A stretch of DNA of 8,075 nt from Deltaproteobacteria bacterium (GTDB taxonomy: Bacteria > Desulfobacterota > Desulfuromonadia > Geobacterales > Pseudopelobacteraceae). Each line of letters starts with the position of its first letter. The first letter of the stretch is position 1. The translations under genes and the position numbers were made by a program. Where the stretch lies: the NCBI GenBank assembly GCA_030654645.1, contig JAURXC010000362.1, forward strand, positions 1-8,075, written 5' to 3'. Under the pieces are notes generated by a model, which made no database searches, was not told the origin of the DNA, and saw nothing but the letters and a program-made list of their open reading frames with translations. This document shows, piece by piece, positions 6,039-8,075 of this stretch.

Positions 6039-6407
6039 ATGCACAAACGTTCCGACAAGGTCGCCGAGACCATACATGAGTTGATTTGCTCGATACTTTC
6101 ACGTGGTTTAAATGACCCGCGCATAGGTTTCGTTACTATCACCGGAGTCGAAGTTATCGACGACCTGAGCCTGGCAAAAATCTTCTTCACCGTAATCGGT
6201 GACGAAAAGGCCAAAAAAGATACTGAAGCAGGCCTTAACAGCGCAAAAGGCTATATCCGCCGTGAAATCGGCAAACATCTCACCATCCGCCATACACCCG
6301 AACTTGTCTTCAAGTACGATACTTCGCTGGATTACGGCCAGCGAATAGAATCACTGCTCAAGGAGATACATACCGAGCATGACGGAAACAATTCAGCAGA
6401 TCACTGA
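6039..6407 (+). CDS. rbfA: 30S ribosome-binding factor RbfA
   Basis: RbfA binds immature 30S subunits and assists late 16S rRNA 5'-end/decoding-region maturation, notably in the cold. It has 122 residues, within the family range. It is a single KH-like domain: N-terminal RSDKVAETIHELI (4-16), LNDPRIGFVTITGVEV (24-39), DLSLAKIFFTV (42-52), the kinked helix around NSAKGYIRREIGKHL (67-81, Ala-x-Gly kink at 69-71), and RHTPELVFKYD (84-94). The ATG at 6039 matches where relatives begin (M-H-K-R-S-D-K-V). An in-frame TTG at 6027 would add only four atypical residues. The Shine-Dalgarno is poor (GGA at 6029-6031), which may matter given the hairpin and tandem repeat just upstream. Its 3' end overlaps nrnA by 29 nt. 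Confidence 0.97.
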   Translation: MHKRSDKVAETIHELICSILSRGLNDPRIGFVTITGVEVIDDLSLAKIFFTVIGDEKAKKDTEAGLNSAKGYIRREIGKHLTIRHTPELVFKYDTSLDYGQRIESLLKEIHTEHDGNNSADH

Positions 6408-7338
6408 GGTCATTCGCAACAACTCTTCCTTCTTATTGACCAGCCATGAAGGGCCGGATGGCGATGCTGTCGGTTCGACCCTGGCACTGGCGTCTTTTCT
6501 TCGCAAAATAGGCAAGGACGTCACGGTTCACTTCAGGGATCCGATTCCCGATCTTTACGCTTTTTTACCAGGTTGCGACTCTGTTCAGGCGCATATTCCG
6601 GACCGGTCTTTTGATGTCGCCTTTGTGCTCGATATCGGTGAATTGAGACGTGCCGGCGCCGAATTCTGCAACTTCAAAGGATCCGCTATTATCGTAAATC
6701 TCGATCACCATCTCTCCTGTGATAACTTCGGCGATCATAACCTGATCGATTCCGGAGCTGCCGCAACCGGAGTGCTGGTGCACCGTATCGCCAGTGACTA
6801 CGGTTATGTCTTCGATCGGGAGACAGCCCTCTGCCTGTATGTTGCCATAATAACCGATACCGGTTCCTTCCGTTATTCCAACGCCAACCGGGAGGCTTTT
6901 ACGATTGCAGGCGAGATGATTGAATGCGGAGTCAATGCCTGGGATGTGGCGGAACAGCTGTATGAAAATCAGCCGCAAAAGCGGCTGGAGCTTCTTGGCC
7001 GTTGCCTGCCTACCCTGGAGGTATTCAAGGATGGAATGGCTGCATCCGTCACCGTTACACTGGATATGTATGCCGCCACGAATTCGAGTGCCGAATTGAC
7101 CGACGGTTTTGTCAACTATCCGCGCTCTATCCGGGGAGTGGAAGTTGCAATATTTTTCCGCCAGCTGGAGGAACGCAAATTCAAGATCGGTTTCAGATCA
7201 AAGGGCAAGGTTAACGTGGCGGCTTTTTCCGCAGTGATGGGGGGCGGCGGTCATCACAATGCGGCCGGCTGTACCCTGGATGGGACGCTTGAGGAAGTCA
7301 AGGCCGCTATCTACAAGGTTGTGGAAGAAAATCTTTGA
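6379..7338 (+). CDS. nrnA: DHH/DHHA1 phosphoesterase, NrnA-type nanoRNase/pAp phosphatase
   Basis: This is a cytoplasmic, manganese-dependent phosphoesterase. NrnA proteins degrade 2-5-mer RNA and convert 3'-phosphoadenosine 5'-phosphate (pAp) to AMP. It has 319 residues. The N-terminal DHH domain has motif I SHEGPDGDAVGS at 22-33 (His23, Asp27, Asp29), motif II VLDIGELRR at 83-91 (Asp85), motif III NLDHH at 107-111 and motif IV ITDTGSFRYSN at 158-168 (Asp160). The C-terminal DHHA1 domain carries GGGGHHNAAG at 288-297. All expected metal and substrate residues are present. The start ATG lies inside rbfA (29-nt overlap), with AAGGAG at 6360-6365, 13 nt upstream, so translation is probably coupled. 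Its position between rbfA and truB is common in deltaproteobacteria and Firmicutes. Biochemical preference for nanoRNA or pAp is inferred from the family. Confidence 0.95.
   Translation: MTETIQQITEVIRNNSSFLLTSHEGPDGDAVGSTLALASFLRKIGKDVTVHFRDPIPDLYAFLPGCDSVQAHIPDRSFDVAFVLDIGELRRAGAEFCNFKGSAIIVNLDHHLSCDNFGDHNLIDSGAAATGVLVHRIASDYGYVFDRETALCLYVAIITDTGSFRYSNANREAFTIAGEMIECGVNAWDVAEQLYENQPQKRLELLGRCLPTLEVFKDGMAASVTVTLDMYAATNSSAELTDGFVNYPRSIRGVEVAIFFRQLEERKFKIGFRSKGKVNVAAFSAVMGGGGHHNAAGCTLDGTLEEVKAAIYKVVEENL
6970..6987. repeat. 7-bp GC-rich hairpin with AAAA loop inside nrnA
   Basis: CAGCCGC-AAAA-GCGGCTG is a perfect 7-bp stem with a tetraloop in the nrnA coding region (codons for N-Q-P-Q-K-R-L). 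No T-tract follows, so it is not a terminator. It may be a chance product of codon use; a role in pausing or mRNA stability is speculative. Confidence 0.35.
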
Positions 7339-8075
7339 TAAATGGATTTATCATCATCGACAAACCGCCCGGCATCACGTCTCACGACGTTGTCAGCCGG
7401 GTGCGGCGTATTATCGGCACCCGCAGGGTCGGGCATACCGGAACCCTGGATCCTTTTGCCACCGGCGTCCTGCCGGTAGCGGTCAACGACGGCACCAAAG
7501 CCATTCCCTTTCTCGATGAAGGCGTCAAATGTTATGAGGCGCTGATGCAGCTCGGTACGGCAACCGACACACTTGACATTACCGGACAAGTGCTTTCTGA
7601 ACGTGATTATACATTCGTCAGCCGGGAAATGCTGCTGGATACGTTTGCAAAGTTTACCGGAACCATCAGCCAGATCCCGCCCATGTTCTCGGCCATCAAG
7701 CAAAACGGCCAACCGCTCTACAAACTGGCCCGCCAGGGTCAGCAGGTGGAGCGGGCAGCGCGTCAGATCGAGATCCATTCGCTGGAACTGCTCTCGTTCG
7801 AATCCCCCTTTGTTTCATTTCGCGTAACCTGTTCCCGCGGCAGTTACATTCGTACACTGGCCGATGATATCGGTGTCATGCTGGGTTGCGGCGCCTGCCT
7901 GAAGGAGTTGCGCAGGACCGCCAGCGGGCCGTTCATGATGCAAAATGCGGTTACATTGGACCAGCTTGAAAATGCTTCCAGGGAAGGAAATCTTGAGGAG
8001 TACTGCATTTCGCCGTATGCGGCGCTGGGGCATCTGGCGGATATATCACTGAATCAGGACGGTGTGGCAAAGGTC
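7335..8075 (+). CDS. truB: tRNA pseudouridine-55 synthase TruB, 3' end cut by window
   Basis: TruB converts U55 in the T-arm of tRNAs to pseudouridine. The frame starts at TTG 7335, whose last two bases begin the nrnA stop (TTGA overlap), and stays open to the right edge, giving 247 residues of a usual 300 or so. No ATG lies in frame before the first conserved motif; the nearby ATG at 7342 is in another frame and does not give TruB. GGAAG at 7323-7327 sits 7 nt upstream. Conserved parts: IIIDKPPGITSHDVV at 6-20, catalytic motif GHTGTLDPFATGVLPV at 33-48 with nucleophile Asp39, Tyr67 in CYEALMQLGTATDTLD (66-81), PPMFSAIK at 115-122, RGSYIRTL at 168-175, and GCGACLKELRRTASGPF at 184-200. The C-terminal PUA-like region is incomplete. 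rpsO and pnp would be expected downstream by conserved order. Confidence 0.96.
   Translation, partial: MINGFIIIDKPPGITSHDVVSRVRRIIGTRRVGHTGTLDPFATGVLPVAVNDGTKAIPFLDEGVKCYEALMQLGTATDTLDITGQVLSERDYTFVSREMLLDTFAKFTGTISQIPPMFSAIKQNGQPLYKLARQGQQVERAARQIEIHSLELLSFESPFVSFRVTCSRGSYIRTLADDIGVMLGCGACLKELRRTASGPFMMQNAVTLDQLENASREGNLEEYCISPYAALGHLADISLNQDGVAKV

Noticed and set aside
7342..7344. ATG just after the nrnA stop as a truB start
   Set aside because: It reads M-D-L-S-S-S in the wrong frame. The TruB motif IIIDKPPGITSHD is in the frame that begins at TTG 7335.
7461..7477. Inverted repeat ACCGGC-GTCCT-GCCGGT in truB
   Set aside because: It falls within the codons of the invariant ATGVLPV motif, so protein constraint and codon choice explain it. 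No T-tract follows.
1..8075. CRISPR arrays, tRNA/rRNA genes, insertion sequences, prophage or defence genes
   Set aside because: I looked on both strands and saw no regular spacer-repeat arrays, tRNA-like cloverleaf or T-loop sequences, transposase motifs or terminal repeats. The window is filled by conserved housekeeping genes.

Overview
The window is a stretch of bacterial core genome, entirely plus-strand, carrying the conserved transcription/translation operon rimP - nusA - (YlxR/L7Ae fusion) - infB - rbfA - nrnA - truB. It is preceded by the 3' end of an unrelated secretion/pilus-type ATPase gene. The gene order, an RnpM/YlxR gene between nusA and infB, an nrnA between rbfA and truB, a short NusA without the enterobacterial C-terminal repeats, and an upstream GspE/PilB-type ATPase together suggest a deltaproteobacterium (Desulfobacterota, perhaps the Desulfuromonas/Geobacter/Pelobacter side). 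This is inference from gene content; I cannot run a phylogeny. Base composition is about 50% GC by eye.

Layout: (1) 1-806, C-terminal part of a GspE/PulE/PilB-family ATPase that runs off the left edge. (2) 807-924, the only regulatory-looking gap of note upstream of the operon, holding two perfect dyads, a candidate promoter and a clear intrinsic-terminator hairpin directly in front of rimP. (3) 925-3208, rimP, nusA (GTG start) and a 200-residue fusion of YlxR and an L7Ae-like domain. (4) 3214-5955, infB, with a long Pro/Ala/Val- and Lys-rich linker that includes a 27-bp tandem repeat. (5) 5956-6038, a non-coding gap with a 13-bp perfect hairpin whose right arm is duplicated in tandem. (6) 6039-8075, rbfA, nrnA and truB, with overlapping gene ends; truB uses a TTG start and is cut by the right edge.

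The genes belong together functionally. RimP and RbfA mature the 30S subunit, IF2 starts translation, TruB modifies tRNA, NrnA clears nanoRNA, NusA controls pausing and termination, and the YlxR/L7Ae protein is an RNA-binding accessory. Tight spacing and overlaps argue for one transcript from rimP onward. I do not see a novel defence, mobile or biosynthetic system here. The observations most worth checking are the two non-coding gaps: a possible attenuator in front of rimP and a possible alternative-pairing hairpin in front of rbfA.
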